Assembly (NCBI GenBank): GCA_932521025.1
Contig: OW051473.1
Span: forward strand, 4,526,001-4,590,000
Origin: Oscheius onirici
Taxonomy: Eukaryota; Nematoda; Chromadorea; Rhabditida; Rhabditidae
DNA: 64,000 nucleotides
Direction: 5' to 3'
In this document: positions 28,520 to 41,161 of the stretch, piece by piece
Layout of the letters: each line of letters starts with the position of its first letter
Position numbering within the stretch: position 1 is the stretch's first letter
The notes under the pieces: generated by a model
Databases searched by the model: none
What the model saw: the letters and a program-made list of their open reading frames with translations, nothing else
Told to the model about the DNA's origin: nothing
Position numbers and translations under genes: made by a program

Positions 28520-31500
28520 AGTGGCACCAGTCCAAGTTCTTTTTGCGGTAAATTAAGTCAATGTGTCATGCATTCCGTTGTAGAATCCCAATCCCTCCAC
28601 ATCTCTCAGCCAAACGCCGTGCAGTTGGTGCTATTTTCTCATGTGCCAGCCACTGTTCGAGTCAGGTACAAATTTTTCTATGAAACGGCTGAGAGATGAG
28701 ACCAGATTGTACAGTATGTTCCACTATTGTTCGAACAGTAGTTGGTTTTTATTATGAAATAAACGTATTTGTAACTCTTTTTTGAGGACACTAACGTGTT
28801 TCCAGTTATTTGTAGGACACTTGTTGTATCAGTGTCAGGTGGCTCTTCAGTTGCTTGTCCAAGCGATTACTAGCGTGCCAACGACGTCTCCGTTTGAGCA
28901 AAGGATTAGTAACATAGTAGACTCCTCGAAAAGAAAACTCTCGCCACTCCGCTGGAACTATCAGTAAATACGACCTGACACATTGCCTAGAGGGTCTCAA
29001 AATACATTTGACTACGGTAGAGACGAGACCGGGTTGGCAGCATTGCAATTACGTATATTAGCGTTGTGGTTCGGCTTTCACAGCAAATAGATAGCTACCG
29101 TAGGCCGACTGGTGGGAAAATAGAGATTCTTCGTCGCCGAAGGGCCGGATTACAAAGCGACGAGTGCTCGTGGAGCCCCACGCGATACCCTGACAAGCAC
29201 GATTCAGGCTACTGCTCTCTGCTCTAGTTATATCCAACTGCGACAAAATAGATAGATGAACATGTGGGATCCGAGAGAGAGGATAGCTAATCGTGCATGG
29301 CCTACGCTTCCCATCTGTGGGGGTGTAAATGTACTAATTGACATGTGTTCGTCTCTCGGCGGGGAGTCGCGAATCTCTCAGCGAGATACTGTAATTGACC
29401 GCTCAGAGACAATGCTAAACAAACGGTCGTTTAGCGCTGAGCTCGGCGAGAAGCGACTCAAATTGCGCACCAGTTCTCACTTTCTGTGGGACCACTTTGA
29501 ACGACACTTGGGATGAGCTCGGAACCAAGTGACAAGTGGTCTGTAATACCAAAGATTTTCATCCTTTAACGGCTACTACGATCTTTCTGTTTCTCCGGAT
29601 GACAAAATACAATCCTAAATACAGTTACTTCAATGTTTCTCAATTGTAAGATTGGATAGCGGGTAATTATTATTTAGAGACACTAAATACGAACAACACA
29701 AAGACTAGTTAAACATAGCTGATCTTTTATTTGAGTATCATGTTTGAGCTGGCGGGCTACAGTAACTGGGCGGGATTCTTCATCGAAATGTGGGCACTGA
29801 GAAGGATACGATGGCCGGACAGGTTCCTTGCAACCAGACACTTTTTGTCCTTCTCAAATTAACAGCCTCTCCTGTCCGTGATAATCATTAGAGATTGAGG
29901 ACGGACTTTTTCCAGCCGTAATTCTATTGTACACTCGAAAGAGTCCATCGGTCGGACCACAAAAAAGTTTCTGGTGGTATGTTTCGCGAAATAAACAAAA
30001 GTAAAGAAGTGAGCCATTGTGTATGTTGTCAGTGCTCGTATTTCGTTAACGTCTAGTGTTTGCGCGCAATCATCGTCTACACTAATGACTACTACAATTT
30101 GCACGGAATATGTTGACTCCGGTCGTGCTACCGACACTTAGCTACGATATACCCGTGTCGTCCGAGTTAGTTAAATGTGTCGTTTAACCAGGGGCGACAA
30201 AACTGGATCACTCTATAACACCAATTAGACTGGAGTCAGATAGTCGCGCCTCTACACATTAAACGGTGACCTGTCGTCCGATAGGGCTCGATGGCGCGTG
30301 GATGCGAACTCTGAATGGAAACGTGTGATAATTGCCTCTATCTGGTAACAAATTGCCGCTGGTCATTCGCACCACTGACACAGGTGGGGGTCCTTGTGTA
30401 TGTCAGAGAGTCATCAATGTTGTTCCAGCGGAGTTAGTCATCGAACGTTTGCTCTTTTCAAAAAGTCAAATGAAACGTCTGTCGATGAGATACGCACTGA
30501 GATGATCGTAAACATGCGTCGCTTGATACATTCCAATATTTCCAACAAAACGTACTGCCAGCAGGGGAGCTACAATCAGATAAAGTTACTGTTTATAGAC
30601 GATTGACGTACCACAAGGTTATCAGGTGTGAGACAGATAATATTGCTGATCTTTAGGTTCTCATTCGACAGACCGTGAATGTTAGATTCTTATCCGATTG
30701 TGCGCTAATTGAGTCTCAATACGTGTCAGTAATTTACAGTACCGTTGACAAGATGATGACAGATTGCGTGAAGGTCGATCTGAGCCAGCCGCAGTCAGAC
30801 TTTCTGATTTTTTAAGGGAACCACATGGTACATTTGGAGACAAAGACTGTATGGCAACAACTATAGGCTTATCCGGATTACAGTGTGCCAGTACATTAGC
30901 CGCGCTTCCAATATGTCATGTCTACATTAATTACAAGCTAAGAGCTCTTTTGATGGCGCCGAGTCAATGCGACAAATTGACTAAATGACGGATCATTGTG
31001 CGCAGATGTCACCTGTCCAAAATAATTTCGGTATTTAACGAGGGTCACTGATTTGTCTACGATAGCATTGAAAGTGTATTAAAGAGAATTAATCTTCAGA
31101 TAGATCATATCAAGTGCAAAAGAAAAGAATTTAAAAAACAGCGGCAATAACAGCAAATGTTCGTTGCGTTGCGTAAAAGTGATTATAAATCCGTTATGTA
31201 TGTATGCATTTTAGTTGAACACTTGCAGTTAACTTGTGTGAAATGTATTTCTACGTTTCTAACGTCAGCTTATTGTGCCGATACACCGGGTTCTTCAAAA
31301 CAAAGCAATGAAAAAACCTTGAGTGCAGTAATGCATTAAGCAAAATCACTTTTTAAAGGTGAATCACAAAATCCCAACTGTCAAAAAGAGGAGTGCGTGT
31401 TTTTTTTGCCGTCGAATTGCATTTTTGGAAACGTATTGTTCCGGCTGTCGATTTATCTTTCAATAAACAAGACCTGCAGGCGTAGTCAAATACTTTTCAT

Positions 31501-32876
31501 TAGCAGAATTTGCTCCTTTGCTAGTTTTCAAGCGTATTTAAATTTACTGCCAACAAACGATGAGCCATTACCGCTCTGGTGATAAATCTTACATTTTTTT
31601 TCACCCCGCATGCACATGCACTTGGGGGGGGGGAGTGAAATTTACAAAAATCGTTTATATTTTTTTCTGCTGTAATCGACCAAGAATATGCTGGATGGTA
31701 AAGGTAAACTGAACGGTGACAGCCGTCACAGACGGCTGATTTCTTTCCTTAAATCGTAAATTTACCTTGTCGACCAAAAGGAACAAAGCTTTGCAATCAG
31801 CAGGATCACAACAGGGCAGTTTTCATTGTTTAGTCTGAACACTGAGTACGAAGTATGTGCCGTTCGATAGGCTAGACTGTGTATGACATTTTGCCGAACT
31901 GGGTATAGAGACCCCAGGTTGTAACCTGTATTCGCCCTTTTCTATTGATCATGAGACGACGGAGACGACAAGGGTGGCGAGTAAAAGGCGAACCTTTGTA
32001 GCACAGTTCCCAGCGGCGTCACATTAGTCGTCCCAACTCTCGTTAACACGCATCAATGCAAACATTCAGGCATTGAAATTATAGTACTAATGCGCCAGGA
32101 AACCGTTTTCTACGGCGCCAGGCAAAAACGGAGGATCCTGGCTCCAATTTCGTTCAAAGCGAATGTTTCGTGCCTGCTCAAACGTCCGTATTCTTTTATT
32201 TTTCCTTTCCACACGCACATTGGTTACCCCCTAAATTGAGGTCTTGATATTGTGTGAAGTCCTCATTTTGACAACGTTCATTGGCAATGGAGATAAATGA
32301 GGTGCAATCTAATGCCACTCTTCCCCAGAGTCCAATTTGTCTTTTGAATACTTCTCCCCCGTTTAGAAGCTTTGTCTTAGGCGGCCGACTGCTATTTAAG
32401 ACAGTTTTGCTCAAAAGTTAACACGTCAACTGTTGTCTAAGCGCGATGACCTTCCGTACCCCGCTGATAGAGTGACCTTGCTGATAGAGCTTCTCCATAC
32501 GAAGGTGTTTCCCGACCATCAGTCATCCATATCAGTAGCGAGCTTTGCGTTCTTTTGCTCTCTTTCTAAATATGCCGAAGTCGATCTTTTCCCAGTTGCG
32601 CAATCACTTGAAAACTTTGAAGATTTGCCCTCAAAACTCTTGTCGGTTTCATGAGTGCCGCCCAAGAGGATCTCGCTGCGGGATAATCACAGGCCGACCA
32701 TTATGCTGTGTCCGTCGTCCTTTTGTCATTATTTCCGGTCCATTGGTTAAGGCGAAGGCTGCTGGCGTATCCTTACCATCTATCTCCATTTCATAATATG
32801 CACTTCACCCACATTATATCTAGGTTCTCTCATCCTCGCTGTTTTTGAGCAATGTAAAAGTCCCTTTTACAGAGAA
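28520..32876. other. Gene-free region downstream of the Six gene
   Basis: About 4.3 kb between the homeobox gene and peroxidasin. It includes the 3' UTR (an ATTATGAAATAAACG poly(A)-like context at about 28.76 kb), a run of ten G at 31624-31633 and a nested inverted repeat at 31.70-31.77 kb. No ORF carries recognisable motifs. Probably regulatory and spacer DNA. Confidence 0.5.
31701..31768. repeat. Nested inverted repeat (hairpin-forming)
   Basis: Outer arms AAGGTAAA (31701-31708) and TTTACCTT (31761-31768) enclose a perfect inner hairpin, CAGCCGTC-aca-GACGGCTG (31720-31738). An alternative overlapping stem, GTGAC-agcc-GTCAC (31716-31729), is mutually exclusive with the inner hairpin. Function unknown. 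Confidence 0.6.
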
Positions 32877-35800
32877 ATGCTTTTAATACTACTCTTGGGT
32901 CTATTTAACACCGTCACATCTTGTCCAGAAAGATGCAAATGTATTGGAGACACCGTAGATTGCAGTAGCAAGCGTGAGTTCATATTAATGAATATAGCAG
33001 TCGTTTAAATGTAGAGCTTACTCATTTTCCTCTGGATATCCCCACCACCACTGGTACATTGATACTCAGTCACAACCGAATCGGCCAATTGTCTACCGAA
33101 AATGTTAAGAATTTCAAATCTTTACACACTCTTCTTCTCAGTGACAATGTTATACGAGCAGTTGACGAGGTTTGTTAAACAAACCAATCGTTTCAAATAT
33201 GTGCATGTTAAGAACATTCTTGGAGCTCTTCCTTCCCTGAAGAGACTCTCGCTTGCCCGTAACAGATTAAAATTTGTTCGACCATTCTCAGCAACATCCA
33301 GTCCCATTGTGTCGTTGGACTTGAGGCACAATAAAATAGAGAGGATTGATCCCGAAGTAGGTTTTCAGCGTCGTTAAAGGAAGTATCATTCAGGCTTTCT
33401 CTTCGTTGAAATCCTTGATTCAATTGGACTTGGCTCACAACAGCTTACAAAGCTTGCACCAAACTACTTTCAAGGTAAAATGAATTCGTTCAAAAATATG
33501 TCTTTGTAGCACAACCCGTCTCTAAGAGACATCCGACTTCATCGAAATCCATGGAATTGTGACTGCAGGTATAAACATTTGTTCACTTCAAACAAGTTTC
33601 AGAATCTCTCTTCTACTGCCACTCCTTAATAAAACATCTATTCATACATCTGAGATCTCTTGCTATAATCCTCCAGAGTTTAGAAGTAAAAGTCTTACAG
33701 GGGTATTGTAACTGGATACTAAATATAAAAAAGAATTTTCAGATCACTCCTTCCAGTTGTTTCCACCCAGTTGTGGTCGAAAAGGAGCTTCACCATCAAC
33801 TATCTTGTCCAGGAGAAGAGAAAAAGAATGTTCAGTGGTTCTACCGGTACCTAGCGCTTCTCCTGCTTTAAAGTTTATGTTTAAGAGGAACAGAACTGGA
33901 TTTCTCTCTGGCTACCACCTATCAATTGAACGATGACGGAGTTCTTCTGTTGCCGGTTGATGAGCCATACGATCAATTCACTTGCGCATCAGACTATCTC
34001 ATTGTCCCACAAAGATTTTTGAGACAGGCGAGGCCGTCTGCTGGACAGGCTCCGCAGTTCACCTACCGACCAAGAGATAGTTCTTACAGGTAAAGGACAC
34101 CGTGTTAGGGATAATATGATAAGCTTTGCAGAGAAGGAACGGCAGTCAAAATCCATTGTGAAGTTATCGGTGAACCGAAGCCAACGGTCAGCTGGTTTTT
34201 CAAGAACCAGGTAAAGAACCACTTTTCTTTAAATAATTCAGTTTAGAGAATTATCCCTACCAGAAAGTACGAACTGACTTATGCCAACTCGGTTTTGAAA
34301 ATTTATCCTTTCCTTGAAGAAGACGTCGGAACGTGAGTGTTTGTCCGGGTTTTTTTTAATTTGCACTTTAGATACAAATGCGAGGCTGTCAACGTTCACG
34401 GAAAAGTCGAGCACAGTTCAAGACTACAACTGATTTCTAGGTAGTTTGACTTTATCTAAAGTGCGAAGGTTCAGTGTACCACCGGCCATTTATGATGGTC
34501 CTGCAACTCAATCAGTCGAAGTGGGAGAACAGGTGACCTTCCGCTGTCGAGCAAGAGGAGTTCCCAAACCGGACATTTCGTGGTTTTTTGACGGGTCCAT
34601 CATCCCTCATATTAGGTAGCGCGAACATATTACGAAGGTCGTTTATAAGCTATTAAGGGGTCGTTTTATGGTGTCGGAAGACGGAACTGAATTGACTGTG
34701 ACAAGAATTGGACGACAGGATGATGGAGTGTTCTCCTGCATGGCTGGAAATAGCGTCGGAGCCATGATGGCTGAGGCTCGATTAAGAGTTAAAGGAGACT
34801 TTGCTAAGACAGTCGATCAACTTCTGACAGATGACGCTATCAGGAATATCGCCAGCAAGGCGAAAGAAAATGTGGAGAGGTATTGACTTGAAGTACGCAA
34901 AACCCTTGTTCAAGAGAAGTTTTGAATACGAAGACTAGACTCAGCCAAGACCGTGTAACTAATCCAAACGACCTCAAACGTCTTTTCCGTTTTTCCATTC
35001 CCGCACATGCCGTTGAACTCAGCAAGGCCAGAGAGATTTATGAAGAATCCATCCGTCTCGTACACGAGCACGTTCAAAGAGGTGCGCTTGGTGAGAATGG
35101 GGTGACCCATCTTTAGGGATGAGACTTCCTGTGAACCAGCTAGCTCCAAATGTTTCATACGAAGCGGTGCTCTCGGTTTCACATGTGCAGACTCTTATGG
35201 AACTCTCTGGCTGTCAAACCGGACAGATATTGAAAGACTCTTGTACGGACATGTGCTTCAATAATAAATACAGGTAGCTTGAACAATTGGATTCAATAGT
35301 CTGTAGAACCTTTGATGGACAATGCAACAACTTTGAACACCCGATGTGGGGAGTCTCTTCCATGCCCCTACAACGACTGCTACCACCAATTTACGAAAAT
35401 GGTTTCAACACACCAGTCGGATGGGAGAAAGGCCGTCTGTACTATGGATATCCCAAACCAAATGCTCGAGAAGTGAGCCGGTGTTATTAGGGGTAAAGAT
35501 ATACAAGCTTTTCAGGTTTCAAGACTGCTAGTAGGAACACACACTATTACTCCTCACACTCATCTTTCTGCTATGGTTATGCAATGGGGACAATTTGTAG
35601 ATCACGATCTGACTCACACTGCTATGGCTCTTTCTCGCAGTTCTTACGCCACTGGAGCTATTTGTAACAGAACTTGTGAGAACCTCGATCCGTGCTTCAA
35701 CATACCTCTAACACCCAACGACCCGAAGCTGCATACAGGAGTGTAGGTGCCGAATGAGTTTTATTCTGACGCCGTTTTCAGACACATAAAATATCCCTGC

Positions 35801-37705
35801 ATCGAGTTTGAAAGAAGTGGAGCAGTGTGTGGATCTGGTGAAACATCTTTGGTATTCCAAAGAGTGACCTATCGAGATCAGCTGAATGTCATCACGTCCT
35901 TCTTGGACGGTTCAGTCGTTTACGGTAGCTCAGAAGCCCAAGCTCTTGAGCTTCGCGATTTGTTTGGAGACCACGGACAAATGCGATTTGACATCGTATC
36001 CACGTGAGTAGAGGTGTTTATCGGGAGAAAATTGCTTTTCAGTGCTCAAAAGCCTTACTTGCCCTTCGAAAAAGACTCGGAAATGGATTGCAAGAGAAAC
36101 TTTTCACAGGAAAATCCGATCCGTTGTTTTTTGGCCGGCGATCTACGTGCTAATGAACAACTTGGACTGGCGTCAATGCATACGCTCTTTTTGCGAGAAC
36201 ACAATAGAATTGCTGGAAAACTTTTGGAGCTGAATGTCAACTGGGACGGGGAAACTATCTACCAAGAGACGAGAAAAATTGTTTCTGCAATCATCCAACA
36301 CATCACTTACAAAGAATGGCTGCCCACTGTCCTGGGAAAAGTAAACCCTTTGTTTAAAATATTGAACATTAAAATCCAGACCGGATACAACGAGCTGATT
36401 GGCGAGTATGGAGGTTACAACCCTGAAGTGAATCCGTCGATCACTAATGCTTTTGCCACAGCTGCCTTCAGATTTGGTCATACACTCATCAATCCCACAC
36501 TGTTCCGTTTCGATAAAGACTTCAAAGTAGTCAGTGATGGTCATCTTCCTCTACACAAGGTATGTCACGATGGTTATATTCGACAATATATTTCAGGCTT
36601 TCTTTGCCCCCGAACGACTACTTTCCGAAGGTGGAATCGACCCATTGCTGCGTGGGCTTTTCGCATCGCCATTAAAGTTGCCACGTAGCAACCAACTTCT
36701 GAACATGGAACTTACTGAAAAACTTTTCGGACGATTCCATGAAGTGGCTTTGGATCTGGCTGTAATGAACATTCAGCGTGGAAGAGATCATGCTCTCCCT
36801 GGGTCAGTATAGTTTGAACTCTTCGAAAGGAAACTGATAGGAAACACGGGGATAATGGCAACCTATTTTTATAGATACGTCGAATACCGCCGATTTTGCA
36901 ATCTCTCGGTGCCTAACAGCTGGGATGACATGGCGACAATTGTGCAAGACTCTGGAGTCCGACAAAAACTGAAGGGACTCTATGGTCATCCTGGTATGAA
37001 CAATAGCAGTTTTTATGAAAACGTTTAGCTAACATTGATCTTTGGGTTGGAGGTGTCGTCGAGGAGCGTCTGCCTGACGCATTGATGGGACCAACTTTTG
37101 CCTGCATAATTGCTGACCAGTTCAAAAGACTACGTGACGGAGACAGATTCTGGTGGGCAATCAGGCGACAGGTGTTAATTGAGATTAAGGTACGAAAACG
37201 AGGGCGTTTTCAACAAGATGCAGCTGCAGCAAATTAAGAAGTCCTCGTTGGCTCGACTTTTCTGTGACAACGGTGATGACATCAACAAAGTTCAGGTGAA
37301 TATTGTTTACTGGTGTGGAGTGATCAGAGCATGTATAATAGTCAACAAACATGAATATGAAAGACCAATTCGTAATTTTCAGAGAAACGTCTTCTTCTAC
37401 CCTGGAAATTCCACCTTACTGTATGAGAAGTGCGAAATGCACAAAACAATCAATCTCAATATGTGGACTCACTGCTGTGATTCAGGACAGTGCTCCATGT
37501 CAGACGACAAACAGTCGAGGTTTATATTTTCTTTTTTTCCAAATGCACTTTTTTCAGCAGAAGAAGAAGGTCCCACGGAAAAGATTGCGTAACCGAGGAT
37601 GGCACAAGAAAGCCTGGCATGGTCTGGCATCCCGAGAAGTGCTCAATTTGCAAGTGTGACGATGGAAAAGTCTGGTGTACGGTAAAACCGCATTGCTCGG
37701 AGTAA
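32877..37705 (+). CDS. pxn: Peroxidasin (LRR-Ig-heme peroxidase-VWC)
   Basis: Secreted basement-membrane peroxidase that forms sulfilimine crosslinks in collagen IV (family knowledge). Domains in order: signal peptide ([15 protein letters not shown]), LRR N-cap (CPERCKC), about five LRRs ([32 protein letters not shown]), LRR C-cap (NPWNCDC), one divergent and two clear Ig domains ([27 protein letters not shown]), then the animal heme peroxidase. The peroxidase has [13 protein letters not shown] (distal His and Ca2+-binding Asp), [10 protein letters not shown] (Arg-Glu), [10 protein letters not shown] (proximal His) and [12 protein letters not shown]. It ends with a basic cleavage-like site (RRRRSHGK) and a short von Willebrand C domain ([22 protein letters not shown]). 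About 20 exons. The start follows CCCTTTTACAG. All catalytic motifs look intact. C. elegans has pxn-1 and pxn-2; I cannot tell which this matches. Confidence 0.93.
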
Positions 37706-37831
37706 TCTCTTTAACAAATCTACAGGTTATTAGTCATTGCCATAAATATTCAAACTCGTTCATTAAACACAAACATATATGATTACAACGTCATATTATC
37801 ACAGCACAAAAAATTGAAGCAAACTCGAGCA

Positions 37832-38603
37832 TTACTTTTTTTGCATTTGTTGCTGAAAAATGCTAATAAAGTGAAATTTTGTGTTTACACGATACCTGCA
37901 AGGTCTCCTTGAATTTTCTTAGCTCCTCGTGTGTTCTACTCCAGGGCCTCTGCGTACAAGCAGTCTTTTGTCCGTTCTGAGCGGCGTCCAATGAAGGGAG
38001 AGCACAACTTTGAGCAGAATACAATGTCGAGTCGCTGAAGTTCCTGGAAAAAAGTAAGATTGTTTCCCACGACCTTTTTCCTACCTGACGTTTGGCGGTG
38101 TACGATCCTCTTTGCAGGAACGGCGTGGGCCGCTACTGCGTGCGCGTGGGAGAAAGCCACGAATCGCATCTGAAAAGACCTCATTGAAACTGATCTTTAA
38201 AAAGTTGTGAAGATTTGTCATCAAAACACTAATGTGCTAAATCAAGTGGAACACTTACCGTCTACACCAAAATCCTTCTGAAACTCGCGCTGTCGTTCTC
38301 TTTTGTTTGTGTCGACTGTGTAAGTCATGTTGAGAAAAGATTTGTCCTGATCCGCCAGTTTGTTCCGGAAGCTGAAAAAAGGCTATTGAATTGCGATAAC
38401 AACGCAATAATTGACAGCGAGTGGGGGCAGCCGAGTATGAGGACGACGGGGCGGAGCGTCAGTAAAGTTCAGTAATTACGACAGAAGGTGGTTTTACGCA
38501 TGGGAAGACAATCATTTTACTCTGCCGTGAATGAAAGGAAAAATGCTTACGGTGTTAGTTGCGGAAGTTGTGTGGCCGAGTTCGTGAGAATCACTTCCTT
38601 CAT
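37832..38603 (-). CDS. Small conserved-looking protein of unknown function
   Basis: Five exons join in phase to about 140 aa, starting MKEVILTNSATQLPQLTP. The start ATG (38603) lies 16 bases after a TTCAG acceptor. The middle is highly charged (NMTYTVDTNKRERQREFQKD), then Arg/Ser/Pro-rich (LPRARSSGPRR), and the end is a helical stretch (HEELRKFKETLQQQMQKK). No signal peptide and no membrane segment, so probably cytosolic or nuclear. Clean donors and acceptors at every join support a real gene. It converges on peroxidasin with 126 bases between stops. I do not recognise the family. Confidence 0.6.
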
Positions 38604-40028
38604 GGCTGTGTCTGTGTTTCTGAAGTTAGACGTGAGAAAGTAAAAGGAGATGTCCGCTGTAATCTGTCAGGAACATTTATACAATAGAACATGGTTAGCA
38701 ACGTCGAGTGGTCAACAGTCTCATGGAAGGAAAGTATGTAATGCGAAAGCACATACTATGCGCCTCTCAACTTCCCAAAACAAAAGGCTGCTCATCTCCA
38801 TATGTGACTCACAGAATATTTAACTGAAGTTACCATAATGTGCAATTTTTATCTCGGTTGCTCTTAATTACACTTGTATCCGTCCGTGCTGCGAATAAAC
38901 CAATCGTGTTAGACTCCACCCGAGTTTTTGTTATTCCAGGACTGGGAAACAGATTTCTGTTCTATCGGCCTAGCTCTTAACCAAAATATGGCAAAAGCCA
39001 AAAGACTGCTGATATGTTTAAGCCATGAAACTTTCAAATGAAATTAACACTATATCATTAAAGGAAAATGGAACTAAATTGTTTTCGTTGCACTGTTTAG
39101 TAACAAGTTTTGCAAATAGCCTAACATACATTTTAAGGTAGACTAAACCATGTCTTAGTTGTTCTCTACTCCTGTGTTCACTATATGACGTTCATTACAT
39201 GTAATAACTTTTGAATGAACAATGTAATTTTCAGGTCACAAGTTTGTCATTAAGTATGAGCAACCAAAGATTCTTGAGCGAGTGAGACATCTAAGGGATC
39301 CTTGGCAAGTGCTAACAAACACAACCAGCATCCTATTTACAAAGAAAATCAAAGACTGCATGTATATACGATGGTTGTGGCACAAAGGTGAATTATATCA
39401 TAGGACTGTAATTTAAAAACAGCCTGATTGCTGACCCCGGAGTCTTGATTGCATTAGGTCCGCCTTCTTTGCCGCGGCAACAGTGAGGTAGCGAGGCGGA
39501 TATCAAGGGGAAAAGAGAGCAAGAAAGTTAATGATATGGGAACTTGGCTTGAACTTTTCGCTAAACTTGAACGGAAGTCGTTATCACCATCGCTGAACGA
39601 CGGAAGTGAATGCCGACAATGTGAATTAGGGCTTGCAAAAGTCTTTTTGGTGAGACTTGCCCACAAGTTGGGAATCAGAGAAAACAGCCAATCAAGACTA
39701 TTTTGAATTCACGACGTCTTGAGGCGGCGCTGATTGTGTTGTACTATAGTAAACTAGCAGTACAACAAATTTGACTAAAAACGAAATTTTGCTGATGAGA
39801 TATTGTTAAAGGGACATGTGATAACTGTCTTGAAGACTAGTCAAAGCAATTTTCCGCTATGTAAGTCTCTATGGCGACTGACGAAGGTCTTCCTTAATCA
39901 GATAGATTATAACAGAGAACGTAGATTATGATTTATTCATAGCACCGGGAGAAACTTAGAAAACAAACGTTTACCCGTTATCGTTAAGATACAATTGTTG
40001 ACCTGGATTGTCGTGGGTATGACGATAT
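38604..40028. other. Intergenic, no gene recognised
   Basis: About 1.4 kb between two minus-strand genes. No ORF with motifs. It contains the promoter of the 37.8-38.6 kb gene and the 3' end region of the Ly6-like gene. Confidence 0.45.
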
Positions 40029-41161
40029 TCAAACAGAAAGCAACATTCCAAGAAAAATGCTGCTCAAGATAATCATCTTATTTGATGAATTGCAGAGAAA
40101 TCCCTTACATGTGTGTATGTAGCCGACAGTAATGTTGGGATTGAATTCATCGACCAACCGGAGCTGAAAACGTGATGATTCATCTTTTACTTTGGGTTAT
40201 TTGCTAAGGGCATATTTCAATTGACGCAAAATCAGGTTTCTCTTGACATGGAATGGATAAAATTCGGATTTAAAAAATATTTCGAGTGATGACAATTGTT
40301 ATAGAGAAGAAAAGTTACCAAGTTATTCCTCGCATTTGGATCAAGCATGTCAGTATGATTCATCACCCGTGACCAGCAATCTCTGACCACAGCTCCACTT
40401 TCCACTGAAAATTGCAAATTGAGTTTAGAGCCAGTTGGCATGAGCTGATCAAAAACAGCTGTCAGCTGAGACACGAAAAAGCAGCTGGCTTCGTGAGCCT
40501 AGAGTTCGACTCACCGCAGACATCTCTTTTGGCTGGGGGCTCTTTTATGACGGCCTTAATGCATACACTCCCAGGACAATCCACCACTGGAATGGCACTC
40601 TTCACCTGAAATCCCAAGTGGTTGGGGGAGAATGCGTAAATAAAGAATAAATAGAATGTTCTTGTGAGAAAAGAACTTGACTAACGCCAAGTGTTGGTCT
40701 AAGGAAAGAGTCAGACTCACCGAGTCACACGATTCGTTCGAGTACCAAGGAAAATCCGACAAATATTGAAGATGGTTCGTTTCTTCATCTTTTGGCTAAT
40801 AAATACAATGAGATTGTTGGGATTGGTACCTACCCAGCGAGAATGAAGCAATGCTGATGAACAACTGTAGCATTTTTCTGAAAATTGATATTGTGAACGA
40901 GGCTTGTCAAGTTGTTTTCAACGAAAGGTGTCAAATTACGCACATCCTCGGACTTTATAAAATAACAAGAGAAGTTTAAAAAAATGAACTTTCAAAGGAA
41001 ATTAGCTGAACATTTTCGGTTTTTCTCGAATTCTAGCTATTAAACACGAATTCATTTGCACAACTAGTTCAAAAAGCTGAACTTTTTGGCAAGCGTAAAA
41101 AACCTTTCTGACCTGCTGATGTGTAGGTGTAGCCAGAAAAAATGAGTAATTGTAGCAGCAT
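40029..41161 (-). CDS. GPI-anchored Ly6/uPAR-like protein
   Basis: Small cell-surface protein. Exon 1 (from 41161) is a signal peptide (MLLQLLIFSGYTYTSA). It joins across a 220-base intron, in phase 1, to EKCYSCSSALLHSRW, the CxxC that opens a Ly6 (three-finger) domain. Further exons give SNESCDS, DCPGSVCIKAVI, VVRDCWSRVMNHTDML and VGYIHTCKGFLCNSSNK; the closing Cys-Asn pair is typical of Ly6 domains. The C-terminus is a hydrophobic tail (MIILSSIFLGMLLSV) fitting a GPI-attachment signal after NSS. Several frames are open across exon 2, and only the KCYSC frame keeps phase with both neighbours. Nematode Ly6 proteins modulate receptors or adhesion; a specific role cannot be given. Confidence 0.72.
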
